Origin: JABDCI01 sp964475835
GTDB lineage: Bacteria > Verrucomicrobiota > Verrucomicrobiia > JABWAM01
NCBI GenBank assembly: GCA_964475835.1
Contig: CAYYYL010000006.1
Span: 49,862-113,861, forward strand
Direction of reading: 5' to 3'
DNA length: 64,000 nucleotides
Position 1 is the first letter of the stretch; every line of letters starts with the position of its first letter. This document shows positions 8,871 to 17,036 of the stretch, piece after piece. Under the pieces are notes generated by a model. The model did no database searches, had not been told where the DNA came from, and saw only the letters and a program-made list of their open reading frames with translations. The position numbers were made by a program, and so were the translations under genes.

Positions 8871-9098
8871 TTAAATTTTTAATCGTTCGTTCTGCCTGCC
8901 ACAAATCGGACAACCCAGTTTCTCCAGTGATTCGTCTGATTCATAGAAGCGCAAACATTCCGGACATCGGTAAATGGAGCGCGAGGGTTGAGGCGCCCTA
9001 AGCTTCCTATCTCTCATACCGCTCACAATCCAAAAAGCCACCAATGGCCCAAGAATAAGAAACAGATACAAAACAAAAAAACGTTCCGAGTCAATCAT
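8871..9098 (-). CDS. Small membrane-anchored zinc-ribbon protein
   Basis: This 75-residue protein has one N-terminal hydrophobic helix (residues 6-26) and a C-terminal zinc ribbon with two CxxC knuckles, CPEC at 45-48 and CPIC about 17 residues later. The charged segment MRDRKLR after the helix suggests the ribbon lies in the cytoplasm. It belongs to no family I can name. It sits between the TonB-like gene (24 bp away) and the GuaB3-like gene (16 bp) on the same strand, so it may be co-transcribed with either. Confidence 0.65.
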   Translation of the reverse strand: MIDSERFFVLYLFLILGPLVAFWIVSGMRDRKLRAPQPSRSIYRCPECLRFYESDESLEKLGCPICGRQNERLKI

Positions 9099-9122
9099 GG
9101 GTGATGGAATTGTCAGATATGC

Positions 9123-9869
9123 TCACAAACGCGTAACTGGCGCCTCCACACGCCAGACAACCTTGAGTCGCCCCCAGGAAGGCACTCCATCCCCCTCAGC
9201 CGCCACAGGGGAAAAACGGATCCCTCGGGCGAATCGAACCGCGGCATCATCGGCCTTTCCAAGCCCGGATCCCTGTTGAACAAGGACCAATTCCACCACA
9301 CCATTTGGATTCACCGCAATCTCCAACACCGTCGGCGACAGCGCCTCAGGTGAAACGATTACAGGAAGCACAGAGGACGTGGTCGGAGACCTCTCCAAAA
9401 TGGGGCCACTGACACGCCAGACAGACCCCTCCTGAAGCGCCGAAGTGCTGGGACCCAAATCCTTAGAAACTTCCCGATCCGGCCCCTGGCTGCTAACCAT
9501 CAGAAGGTGCTCCACTCCCTCAAACGATCCCCCCCCCTCGATCTCCAACGAACGATAGACCACAGGGGGAAGCGGACTCTCGGCCGAAAGCTTCGGGGTG
9601 CCCACAGAGCTTCGAAGCTTCGACGAAAAACCGACCCCTGAGGGGAGGGCAAAAACCATGGGATCATTCCACGCAGGCAGATTTCCCGTCTCCCCGTAAA
9701 CCCCCATGGTGACGATGGCATCCGGCTGCTCCGCATGAAACTTGAGGGGAATCGGGCGCTTGGGATGCCATCGCTTCAAAAGTGGAAGGTGCCAGACAAT
9801 CGCGATAAGGAAACAGAGGCCCGCCATTTTCCACGGAAACGATCCGCGTTTTCGAAATCTGGATTTCAC
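9123..9869 (-). CDS. TonB-like energy-transducing protein
   Basis: I place the start at the GTG whose last bases overlap the exbD stop (GTGA, 9869-9866), giving a 248-residue product; the longer frame would run inside exbD. The protein has a basic N-terminus, one membrane helix (about residues 10-28, MAGLCFLIAIVWHLPLL) and a long periplasmic part. The C-terminal 80 residues (LEIAVNPNGVVELVLVQQGSG, then AVRFARGIRFSP and WGRLKVVWRVEA) look like a divergent TonB C-terminal domain. The gene order exbB-exbD-this gene supports a TonB role: passing ion-motive energy to outer-membrane transporters. The linker is not proline-rich as in classic TonB. Confidence 0.65.
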   Translation of the reverse strand: MKSRFRKRGSFPWKMAGLCFLIAIVWHLPLLKRWHPKRPIPLKFHAEQPDAIVTMGVYGETGNLPAWNDPMVFALPSGVGFSSKLRSSVGTPKLSAESPLPPVVYRSLEIEGGGSFEGVEHLLMVSSQGPDREVSKDLGPSTSALQEGSVWRVSGPILERSPTTSSVLPVIVSPEALSPTVLEIAVNPNGVVELVLVQQGSGLGKADDAAVRFARGIRFSPVAAEGDGVPSWGRLKVVWRVEAPVTRL

Positions 9870-10297
9870 GGTGAAAGCGGCGTGGAATGAGTTCGTTGCA
9901 TCGCGATGGTGATATGCAACCCAAACTCCATCGCAAGCGCTGTGACCTGCTGAACGTGCCCATGGGAAACGGATTCGTCTGCATTCAAGGTGATCCATTC
10001 ATCCGGAGACTCCTCCGCGGAACGCTTCAACCGGGAACGGAGATGCTCCAGATCCACACGATCATCGTCAAAAAAAATCAGCACTTCATCCCTGGACACC
10101 GGTTTGAGTGTCACCACGTGTCGTCCCTGCTGGGTCGTTGTGGAAAGGGGCGTCGAGGGGAGCCTGACTTCAACCCCCGGCTGAAGCACAAACGACCAGC
10201 TCAAAAGAAAGAAAAAGGTGAGAAGCAACACCACATTAACCACGGGAACAAGGTCCACCAGCCGTTTTTCCACCACTTGATGACTCCCGAGACGCAT
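9866..10297 (-). CDS. exbD: ExbD/TolR-like biopolymer transport protein with Asn at the proton-pathway position
   Basis: The 143-residue protein has the ExbD layout: short cytoplasmic tail, one membrane helix (about residues 14-36) and a periplasmic domain. In the family the helix begins N-V-T-P-x-x-D, with the Asp (Asp25 in E. coli ExbD) required for proton flow. Here the segment reads VDLVPVVNVVLLL, so the usual Asp position is Asn21 and the usual Asn position is Asp15, an exchange of the two. The AAT codon is at 10237-10235. Downstream it overlaps the TonB-like gene by four bases; the ExbB gene is 67 bp upstream. It is otherwise a normal ExbD-family member. Confidence 0.85.
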   Translation of the reverse strand: MRLGSHQVVEKRLVDLVPVVNVVLLLTFFFLLSWSFVLQPGVEVRLPSTPLSTTTQQGRHVVTLKPVSRDEVLIFFDDDRVDLEHLRSRLKRSAEESPDEWITLNADESVSHGHVQQVTALAMEFGLHITIAMQRTHSTPLSP

Positions 10298-10364
10298 ATC
10301 ACCATCCTACACCAGAAGCCTTGGGAAACCCAAGCCTTCAAAGCAAATTCCAATCACGAAAAAA

Positions 10365-11012
10365 TCAGGACTCCGAGAGGTCGAATTCATCCTTTCGACG
10401 CTCACGCTCCACCTCGGCAAACACATTCATCAGATCCGTGGCGCACAGCTCCATGTCCCGAACGAGCTCGCTCTTGCGCGAAACCAGAAGATTATACCCG
10501 AGATAGGCCGGAATCGCCACCGCAAGGCCCATTCCTGTAGTGATCAACGCCTCCCACACCCCCCCGGCCAGGTCCGTGGCGGTGATCAGCTTTTGCTGCT
10601 GTTGGATCGTATGAAACGCACGCATCATCCCGATCACAGTGCCCAGCAACCCAAGTAAGGGAGCCGTCTGGGCCACACTCCAGAGAATGGGCAGGTTTTT
10701 CTCCAAAATTCGCTCCTGCTGGATTGCCACCCCTTCAATCGCCTCGTGGATCTCAGACCGCGTCCGGTCATGGCGGAGAATCGCCGTCTTCGCAACCTCA
10801 GCCACCGGACCCGGGGCATCCTCACAAATGGCAACAGCCTCCACATAGTTCCCCCTGCGAATGCAATTGCGGATCCCTTTGATAAAATCAGCCAGGGCAA
10901 TCTGGGCACGATGGTAATAGACATAGCGCTCCAGAAAGATCGCCATGCCCAGCAAGCTGGTAAAAAGGATGCACCATGCCAGCATTCCTCCCTTTACAAA
11001 GATTCCAATCAC
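10365..11012 (-). CDS. exbB: ExbB/TolQ/MotA-family proton channel protein
   Basis: The 215-residue product has three membrane helices: residues 5-27, about 108-135 and about 147-170. The MotA/TolQ/ExbB signature is clear in APLLGLLGTVIGMMRAF and in GGVWEALITTGMGLAVAIPA. Such proteins form the pentameric channel that, with ExbD, energises TonB or drives surface processes. The start codon is GTG at 11012. A possible -10 element TATAAG lies on this strand at 11057-11052. Downstream genes are exbD and the TonB-like gene, so this is a complete three-gene transducer unit. Confidence 0.92.
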   Translation of the reverse strand: MIGIFVKGGMLAWCILFTSLLGMAIFLERYVYYHRAQIALADFIKGIRNCIRRGNYVEAVAICEDAPGPVAEVAKTAILRHDRTRSEIHEAIEGVAIQQERILEKNLPILWSVAQTAPLLGLLGTVIGMMRAFHTIQQQQKLITATDLAGGVWEALITTGMGLAVAIPAYLGYNLLVSRKSELVRDMELCATDLMNVFAEVERERRKDEFDLSES

Positions 11013-11094
11013 AGGCTATTTTTTGAGCCAAAAAGTGTTCAAAATCAAGGCCTTATAGCTAAAAGAGATCACTTTCCATTTAAAATCAAAGGTA

Positions 11095-11123
11095 TTGACG
11101 ACGCTCTTTCCGAACCCTATAGT
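11095..11123 (+). promoter_or_regulatory. Strong sigma-70 type promoter of nusA
   Basis: TTGACG (11095-11100) and TATAGT (11118-11123) are separated by exactly 17 bp, matching five of six consensus positions each. Transcription should begin near 11130, leaving a leader of about 80 nt before the nusA ATG at 11209. Confidence 0.7.
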
Positions 11124-11157
11124 TATAAACCCTTTTAACGCAAGGCTTGGTGAAAGG

Positions 11158-11190
11158 AAGAAGTGGGTCGAAAAGCCCACTTTTTTATTT
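11158..11190 (+). terminator. Intrinsic terminator-like hairpin in the nusA leader (candidate attenuator)
   Basis: AAGTGGG (11161-11167) pairs with CCCACTT (11176-11182) around an 8-nt loop. Three further A-U or G-U pairs below extend it into the T run at 11181-11186. It lies between the promoter at 11095-11123 and the Shine-Dalgarno-like GAAAGG (11195-11200) of nusA. No plus-strand gene ends upstream, so the hairpin can only act on the nusA transcript. NusA-dependent attenuation of a nusA operon is known in Bacillus subtilis; here it is inferred. Confidence 0.55.
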
Positions 11191-11208
11191 CCCTGAAAGG
11201 TTTCCCGT

Positions 11209-12510
11209 ATGAATGGTGAATTGATTGCACTACTAGATTATTACGAAAAGGAAAAAGGTATCGATCGCGAGACCATGATCAAAGCGATCGAGGACGGGAT
11301 CGTCGCGGGCGCATTAAAGCGCAAGGACGAACCTTCGCGAGGGCTAAAAGTCACCATCGACCGGAAAAACGGGAGCATTCGCGCCACCGTCAATCTCATC
11401 GTTGTTGAAAACGTCAAGGATCCGCACTCCGAAGTGGGCATCATGCGCGCCCGCCGGACCAAACCCGACGCCCAGCTCGGGGATGAAGCCACGATTGAAT
11501 TGGATCCCCGTGATTTCGGCCGCATTGCCGCCCAAGCCGCCAAACAAGCGATCATGCAGCGTCAGCGTTCCGCTGAAAAGGAACGCATTTTCATCGAATT
11601 CAAGGATCGGGTCGGCGACATCGTCAACGGCGTGGTTCGTCGTTTCGAGCGCTCGGACGTCTTTATCGATCTCGGCAAATTTGAAGCCAAACTTCCCAGC
11701 CGCGAGCGAGTCTCCACCGAGGAGTATCAACTCGGCGATCGGATCCGCGCCTACGTGCTCGCCGTGGAAAATGAAATTCACGGACCCGAAATCATTCTTT
11801 CCCGCAGTCATCCCAATTTTGTCCGCCGCTTGTTTGAACTCGAAGTCAGTGAGATTTCGGATAAGACGGTTGAGATCAAGAGCATTGCCCGCGAAGCGGG
11901 TTTTCGCACCAAGATCGCCGTGGCCACACGGGATGAAAAGGTCGATCCCGTAGGCGCCTGCGTCGGTATGCGCGGGGTCCGGGTGAAAAACATTGTGCGC
12001 GAGCTCAATGGCGAAAAGGTGGACATCATTCGCTGGTACCCCAACGTCAAGGATTTCGTGGCCGAAGCCCTCAAGCCGGCCAAAATCAAAGCCATGGTTC
12101 TGGATGAGCCCAACAAACGCCTTATCGCTCGCGTAGGAGCCGATGAGCTTTCCGGCGCCGTGGGCAAACGTGGCCAGAACGCGCGTCTGACTTCAAGACT
12201 GGTGGGCTGGCATGTCGCCATTGAAAAGGACGAATCGACCGAAGTTGCCTTCGAGGATAAACTCAGTCAGATCTCCGTCCTCCTTTCCCAGACCCTGGGG
12301 ATTCCCGAGAAGGTGGCCTCCGCCCTTGTTCACGCCGGATTTTCGAGCGTGGATGCCATTCAGTCCGCCGAACCGAGTGACTTGGAACAGATTCCCGGAA
12401 TCTCCAGCGATCAGGCAAAAGCCATCTTTGACCTCGCACAACGTTCCTCCGCTTCCCAGACACCTGATGGTACTGCCCAGGTCAACGACACCTCCTCCGT
12501 TTCTCAATAA
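11209..12510 (+). CDS. nusA: Transcription termination/antitermination factor NusA
   Basis: A 433-residue NusA. Residues 1-125 form the RNA polymerase-binding N-terminal domain (MNGELIALLDYYEKEKGIDRE at the start). An S1 domain follows (about 133-200, VGDIVNGVVRRFERSDVFIDLG), then two KH domains (about 200-345) with GACVGMRGVRVKNIVREL and AVGKRGQNARLTSRLVGW. The last 70 residues form a helix-hairpin-helix acidic-repeat-like tail (GIPEKVASALVHAGF, IPGISSDQA). It binds RNA polymerase and RNA to control pausing and termination. infB follows after 5 bp. rimP, which usually precedes nusA, is absent here, and the gene has its own promoter and a terminator-like leader. Confidence 0.97.
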   Translation: MNGELIALLDYYEKEKGIDRETMIKAIEDGIVAGALKRKDEPSRGLKVTIDRKNGSIRATVNLIVVENVKDPHSEVGIMRARRTKPDAQLGDEATIELDPRDFGRIAAQAAKQAIMQRQRSAEKERIFIEFKDRVGDIVNGVVRRFERSDVFIDLGKFEAKLPSRERVSTEEYQLGDRIRAYVLAVENEIHGPEIILSRSHPNFVRRLFELEVSEISDKTVEIKSIAREAGFRTKIAVATRDEKVDPVGACVGMRGVRVKNIVRELNGEKVDIIRWYPNVKDFVAEALKPAKIKAMVLDEPNKRLIARVGADELSGAVGKRGQNARLTSRLVGWHVAIEKDESTEVAFEDKLSQISVLLSQTLGIPEKVASALVHAGFSSVDAIQSAEPSDLEQIPGISSDQAKAIFDLAQRSSASQTPDGTAQVNDTSSVSQ

Positions 12511-12515
12511 GCACT

Positions 12516-14621
12516 ATGGCCGCTGTTTCCAAAAAATCTCCCACCAAAAAGGCTGTCACCGAAACCGCCTCCATTGAAAAAGCGGTCAAAGCCAAGGTCG
12601 TGGCTGAAAAGCCCAAGACGACCAAGCGCAAAGTGGCTTCCAAATCAGAGGAAGCAACGCCACCCCAACCTACCACCCCCCTTTCCGAAACCAAATCTGT
12701 GACTCCTCCCCCGACCCCGGAGGTTGTCCTCCCCGCACCTGTTGCACCCTCCGTTCAAGCCCCCGCAAGCGCGCCCGTTTCCGCAGTCGAAACGTCCAAG
12801 GTCAAGCCACCCGACGACAAGATCATCCATCTCAAGCCACCGATCATTGTAAAGGATCTGGCTGCACGCATGGCGATCAAGCCCTTCCAGCTGATCAGCG
12901 ATTTGATGCAGATGAAGATTCTCGTCTCCATCAATCAACCGGTGGAAGCGGAAATCGCCCGCAAGCTTTGCGAGAAACACGGATTCAAACTCGAGCTCGA
13001 ACGCCGCGGGGAACATGCGCCAAAGCCTGCAGAAGCACCCAAGCAGGAGGCGAAACCCCTCCCTCCCACCCCGAAGAAAGAGTCCCTTTTTACACGCCCT
13101 CCCGTGGTCACGATCATGGGCCATGTCGATCATGGAAAGACCACCCTTCTCGATTCCATTCGCAAGGCGAATGTCGCGGCCGGTGAAGCAGGCGGGATCA
13201 CCCAGCACATTGGCGCCTATGCCGTGAAGCTCGCCGGATCCGAAAAAGGAGCCGCCCCCCGCATCATCACCTTCCTCGACACCCCCGGCCACGAGGCGTT
13301 CACCGCCATGCGTGCGCGTGGAGCCAACATGACGGATATCGTCATTCTCGTCGTCGCTGCCAGCGAAGGCATGATGCCCCAGACGATTGAAGCCATGAAC
13401 CATGCCAAGGCCGCTGGCGTTCCGATCATCGTGGCGCTGACGAAAATGGATCTCGAAGCAGCCCAAAAGATGAAGGATCGCGTCAAAAAGCAGCTCCAGG
13501 AAAATGATCTTGTGCCTGAGGATTGGGGCGGCAAGACGATCACCGTGGAAGTCGCTGCCACCAAAAAGATCGGCATCGATCAACTACTCGAAATGATCGC
13601 CCTCCAGGCCGAGGTGATGGAGCTCAAGGCCGAGTCTGAAGGCGCCGCTCGCGGCAATGTGATCGAAGCGCAGGTGGAATCCGGCCGTGGCCCCACCGCA
13701 ACTGTCTTGGTTCGTCGGGGAAAACTTTCCGTGGGCGATGCTCTAATCGTCGGTCCGCACTGGGGCAAAGTGAAGGCCCTCATCGACGATCAGGGAAAAA
13801 TGGTGAAGTCCGCAGGCCCCTCCACTCCCGTCAAAATTGTCGGACTCTCCGGCGTTCCTCTCGCAGGCGTGGAATTCCAGGTGCTGGAATCCGATGTGGA
13901 AGCCCGCCAGCACAGCGAACAGCAACAGGAGCAACTCCGCTCCCAGAAACTCGAGGGACCGAAGCGGCTTACTCTTCAAGACTTGCTGACCACCACTTCA
14001 GACAATCGCAAAACGCTCAAGATCATCCTCAAGGCTGACGTGCAGGGATCCGTCGAAGCGATCAAGGAATGCATCTCCAAACTGCCGCAGGACAAAATCA
14101 ATGTGGAAGTGATCCACACGGCGGTGGGACCGATTTCCGAATCAGATGTGCTCCTGGCCACCGCTTCCAAGGCGTTGATCGTCGGCTTCCAGGTGAAGGT
14201 CGACAATTCCGCCGCCGATGCCGCCAAGGATGAAGGCGTCCAGATCCAGCTCTTCCGCATCATCTACGAATTGATCGACGCCGTTCGCGAATTCATGGGC
14301 GGCATGCTCGATCCCGAAATCAAGCTCACCAGTCTTGGTACCGCCGAAGTGAAACAGGTTTTCGCCATGTCCAAGGGTGGCAACGTCGCCGGCTGCCTCG
14401 TCACCAACGGGCGCATCGACCGCAAGGGACGCGTCCGCCTACTCCGACGCCGCAGTGTGATTTTCGAAGGCTCCGTCTCCACCCTGCGCCGATTCCAGGA
14501 TGACGTGAATGAAGTGCGAACCGGTCTCGAATGCGGTATCCGTCTCGATGGTTTCAACGACTACCAACCCGGCGACCTCATCGAAGTCTACCAGATCGAG
14601 AAGATCCATCAGAAGTTGTAA
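12516..14621 (+). CDS. infB: Translation initiation factor IF-2
   Basis: A 701-residue IF-2 that delivers initiator tRNA to the 30S subunit. The N-terminal 110 residues are lysine-, alanine- and proline-rich low complexity, then an IF2_N domain (about 108-165). The GTPase domain has G1 GHVDHGKT at 202-209, G2 [11 protein letters not shown]3 DTPGHEAF and G4 as TKMD with Thr at 309 where bacterial IF-2 normally has NKxD. Domains II, III and IV follow and end [10 protein letters not shown]. It directly follows nusA as in the standard nusA-infB operon, but rbfA and truB do not follow; the next gene is convergent. Confidence 0.97.
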   Translation: MAAVSKKSPTKKAVTETASIEKAVKAKVVAEKPKTTKRKVASKSEEATPPQPTTPLSETKSVTPPPTPEVVLPAPVAPSVQAPASAPVSAVETSKVKPPDDKIIHLKPPIIVKDLAARMAIKPFQLISDLMQMKILVSINQPVEAEIARKLCEKHGFKLELERRGEHAPKPAEAPKQEAKPLPPTPKKESLFTRPPVVTIMGHVDHGKTTLLDSIRKANVAAGEAGGITQHIGAYAVKLAGSEKGAAPRIITFLDTPGHEAFTAMRARGANMTDIVILVVAASEGMMPQTIEAMNHAKAAGVPIIVALTKMDLEAAQKMKDRVKKQLQENDLVPEDWGGKTITVEVAATKKIGIDQLLEMIALQAEVMELKAESEGAARGNVIEAQVESGRGPTATVLVRRGKLSVGDALIVGPHWGKVKALIDDQGKMVKSAGPSTPVKIVGLSGVPLAGVEFQVLESDVEARQHSEQQQEQLRSQKLEGPKRLTLQDLLTTTSDNRKTLKIILKADVQGSVEAIKECISKLPQDKINVEVIHTAVGPISESDVLLATASKALIVGFQVKVDNSAADAAKDEGVQIQLFRIIYELIDAVREFMGGMLDPEIKLTSLGTAEVKQVFAMSKGGNVAGCLVTNGRIDRKGRVRLLRRRSVIFEGSVSTLRRFQDDVNEVRTGLECGIRLDGFNDYQPGDLIEVYQIEKIHQKL

Positions 14622-14804
14622 GGATCGCGGCGCTTTCTTTGGTTGAGTACCGCTAAAAACCAATAGAGGATAATTCTGGTGACTGGTTATGCCAGGGTTC
14701 AATTTTGAGCAGCCTACCGCCGGCACATCGCCCAAGCGTGATCTTGATTATCAATCAGAGCGCCATCACCAGATTCGCGTTAACTGGATTGTCCGGCTCG
14801 ATTT
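14622..14804. other. Intergenic region between convergent infB and a secreted-protein gene
   Basis: This 183-bp stretch holds no convincing gene. A weak inverted repeat, TTGGTT with AACCAA, lies at about 14640-14665 after infB, but the loop is about 15 nt and there is no T run. A 69-codon plus-strand frame reaching into the opposite gene is not supported. Confidence 0.4.
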
Positions 14805-15269
14805 TTATTTCTTCTCTGACAAGCCACCCGCAATCATGCCACGGACTTCAATGCGGCTTGGGATATCACCAGCCGTGAAAACAACTGCCGTAAGGTGAGT
14901 ATATTTCTTACCTACTTCAAGTGCCTTCAATTGAAATTCGATTCCAGAATCAGCGTAATCGGCAAAAATCTGTCCTGCGGTTTTGTTGCGAGTAATCTGA
15001 ATCAAATCCTCCCCAATCCTGTCATTGAGAAGAATTGCAAGAACTTCCCCCTTCTTAAGAGCAAATCCTTCCTTCTGAAATCCAAACGATCGAAGCATCT
15101 CATTGGCTTTCTGGACATTCTCCGTCCAGACGCTACTTCGCCGGTCTGCAACGTCTCGAACGTAGGTCCGACTGTCACCAACAATCTGGTGCGCGATGGG
15201 CTGCAGATCGATTGCACTTGCAAGCGGGACCACAACCAACAATGAAATTAAAAGAAGGGGTGCTTTCAT
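14805..15269 (-). CDS. Secreted protein of unknown function
   Basis: With the ATG at 15269 the product is 154 residues and begins with a good signal peptide, MKAPLLLISLLVVVPLASA, cleaved near residue 19. A longer frame adds 14 residues ahead of it and overlaps gpmI less well. The mature part is mixed alpha/beta with no motif I recognise; it contains NDRIGEDLIQITRN and ends GMIAGGLSEKK. No cysteines are seen, so it is not a lipoprotein. It lies 34 bp after gpmI on the same strand and may be co-transcribed with it. Confidence 0.6.
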   Translation of the reverse strand: MKAPLLLISLLVVVPLASAIDLQPIAHQIVGDSRTYVRDVADRRSSVWTENVQKANEMLRSFGFQKEGFALKKGEVLAILLNDRIGEDLIQITRNKTAGQIFADYADSGIEFQLKALEVGKKYTHLTAVVFTAGDIPSRIEVRGMIAGGLSEKK

Positions 15270-15303
15270 ATTATTGCCGAACCTTTGGGTAAGAACTACC
15301 CCC

Positions 15304-16884
15304 TCACTCACCCAACAAACTAACCCCCGTCATCTCCTTCGGTTGAGGCAATCCCATCAGCGCCAGCATCGTCGGTGCGATATCGGCCAGACGTCCACCT
15401 GAACGCAGTTTCTTTCCTTTGTAACGCTCGTCCACCACAATCAACGCCACGTCGTTCAACGTGTGACTGGTGTGGGGACATTGGTTCACGGGATCATACA
15501 TCTGTTCGCAATTGCCATGGTCGGCCGTCACGACGAGGCTACCACCCATCTTTTGAACCGCGGTCACAATCCGTCCGACACATTCATCCACTTTTTCCAC
15601 TGCCGCCACCGCCGCCTTGAGGGTTCCGGTATGCCCCACCATGTCGGGATTGGCGAAGTTGATCACCGCCAGATCGAATTGACCGCTTTCAATCCGCTTC
15701 ACGCTCTCAGCACAAACCCCTTCCGCGGACATCTCGGGCTGAAGATCGTAGGTGGGCACCTTCGGCGAGGGCACGATCACCCGGTCTTCCCCCGGAAACG
15801 GTTCGTCCCGGTAGTCGTTAAAGAAAAAGGTCACGTGGGGATATTTTTCTGTTTCCGCGCACCGAAACTGTTTCAATCCCAACTGGCTGGCATACATGCC
15901 CAAGATGTCATGCATCTTCTCCGGTTTGAAGAAAATGGGATGCACCGGCAGACCGGATTCGTACTCGGTCATCGTCGCAAAATAGAGGTCCAGCTTTTCG
16001 GACCGGGCGAATCCCTTGAATTCCGGCTCCACAAACGCACGGGTCAATTCGCGGGGACGATCCCCCCGGAAGTTCGCGAAAATAATCGCATCCCCACTCG
16101 CAACCAGGGCAAGAGGTTTTCCCTGACCATCCACGATATTGGATGCCGGCACAAATTCATCACCCTTCATCGTGGGAATGCTCGGATTGGCATAGTACGT
16201 CTTCAATGCCTCCTCGGCGCTGCGAACCGGTTTCCCCTTCCCGTAAACCATGCAGTCATAGGCAGTCTGAACCCGATCCCATCGCTTGTCCCGGTCCATG
16301 GCATAGTAACGCCCACACACTGTCGCGATCTGGCCCACTCCCAATTTGGCAAGGCGTGACTCCACCTGGCGCAGATATTCCACTCCGGACATAGGTGGGG
16401 TATCCCGTCCATCGGTGATGGCATGAACAAATACTCGAGACAACCCATGCCGTTTCGCAAGATCCACGCATGCGATCACATGATCAATCGTCGCATGAAC
16501 TCCGGCATCGGAGACCAGACCAAAAACGTGAAGTTTGCCATCATTCTTCTTTGCAAACTCCACCGCCCCCATGGCTGCGGGATTGTTGAAGAAGGTTCCG
16601 TTTTCGATCGCCTTGTCGATGCGTACGATCTCCTGATCCACAATGCGTCCGGCACCAATGTTCTGGTGCCCCACCTCACTGTTCCCCATCACTCCACGCG
16701 GAAGCCCCACATCAAGCCCACATGTTTTGATCAAAGTACGGGGGAACTCCTTCATCAGGCGGTCATCCACCGGATGTTTTGCGAGTTTGACGGCGTTGAA
16801 GGAATCATGCGCAGGATCGGGATTCGTTCCCCATCCATCACGAACAATCAATACAACAGGACGGCGGGCAGGAGATGTAGGCAT
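15304..16884 (-). CDS. gpmI: 2,3-bisphosphoglycerate-independent phosphoglycerate mutase
   Basis: A 526-residue enzyme of the alkaline phosphatase superfamily that interconverts 3- and 2-phosphoglycerate in glycolysis. The N-terminal metal-binding Asp is in VRDGWG (Asp16) and the catalytic serine is Ser69 in MGNSEVGHQNIGAGR. The transferase domain has GLVSDAGVHA, TDGRDTPP and CGRYYAMDRDKRWDR; the C-terminal metal site has NFANPDMVGHTG and VTADHGNCEQM. The length is normal for the manganese-dependent family. The start MPTSPARRPVVLIVRDGWG fits. A small secreted protein gene follows after 34 bp. Confidence 0.97.
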   Translation of the reverse strand: MPTSPARRPVVLIVRDGWGTNPDPAHDSFNAVKLAKHPVDDRLMKEFPRTLIKTCGLDVGLPRGVMGNSEVGHQNIGAGRIVDQEIVRIDKAIENGTFFNNPAAMGAVEFAKKNDGKLHVFGLVSDAGVHATIDHVIACVDLAKRHGLSRVFVHAITDGRDTPPMSGVEYLRQVESRLAKLGVGQIATVCGRYYAMDRDKRWDRVQTAYDCMVYGKGKPVRSAEEALKTYYANPSIPTMKGDEFVPASNIVDGQGKPLALVASGDAIIFANFRGDRPRELTRAFVEPEFKGFARSEKLDLYFATMTEYESGLPVHPIFFKPEKMHDILGMYASQLGLKQFRCAETEKYPHVTFFFNDYRDEPFPGEDRVIVPSPKVPTYDLQPEMSAEGVCAESVKRIESGQFDLAVINFANPDMVGHTGTLKAAVAAVEKVDECVGRIVTAVQKMGGSLVVTADHGNCEQMYDPVNQCPHTSHTLNDVALIVVDERYKGKKLRSGGRLADIAPTMLALMGLPQPKEMTGVSLLGE

Positions 16885-16997
16885 ATAATGAAATGGGAAA
16901 CGAAAATTTATTTGGAATACAGAATTCCATCAAATTGAACGTTCGCCCCACAAAATTCAACATTTCCGTCATCTCCCGGACATTCGCTTGCCATCAA

Positions 16998-17022
16998 CCT
17001 CCCGGTCCCAAAACCCGGGAGG
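16998..17022 (-). terminator. GC-rich hairpin after the alpha-2-macroglobulin gene
   Basis: CCTCCCGG (16998-17005) and CCGGGAGG (17015-17022) form an 8-bp stem with a 9-nt loop, 15 bp beyond the stop of the 1936-residue gene on the minus strand. It is not followed by a clear T run, so the terminator call is moderate. Confidence 0.45.
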
Positions 17023-17036
17023 ACGTGACGCCGGAA

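Noticed and set aside
12645..13583. 312-codon minus-strand frame inside infB
   Set aside because: It is antisense to the IF-2 GTPase domain and has no motifs.
14689..14898. 69-codon plus-strand frame after infB
   Set aside because: It overlaps the opposite-strand secreted-protein gene and shows no motif or ribosome site.
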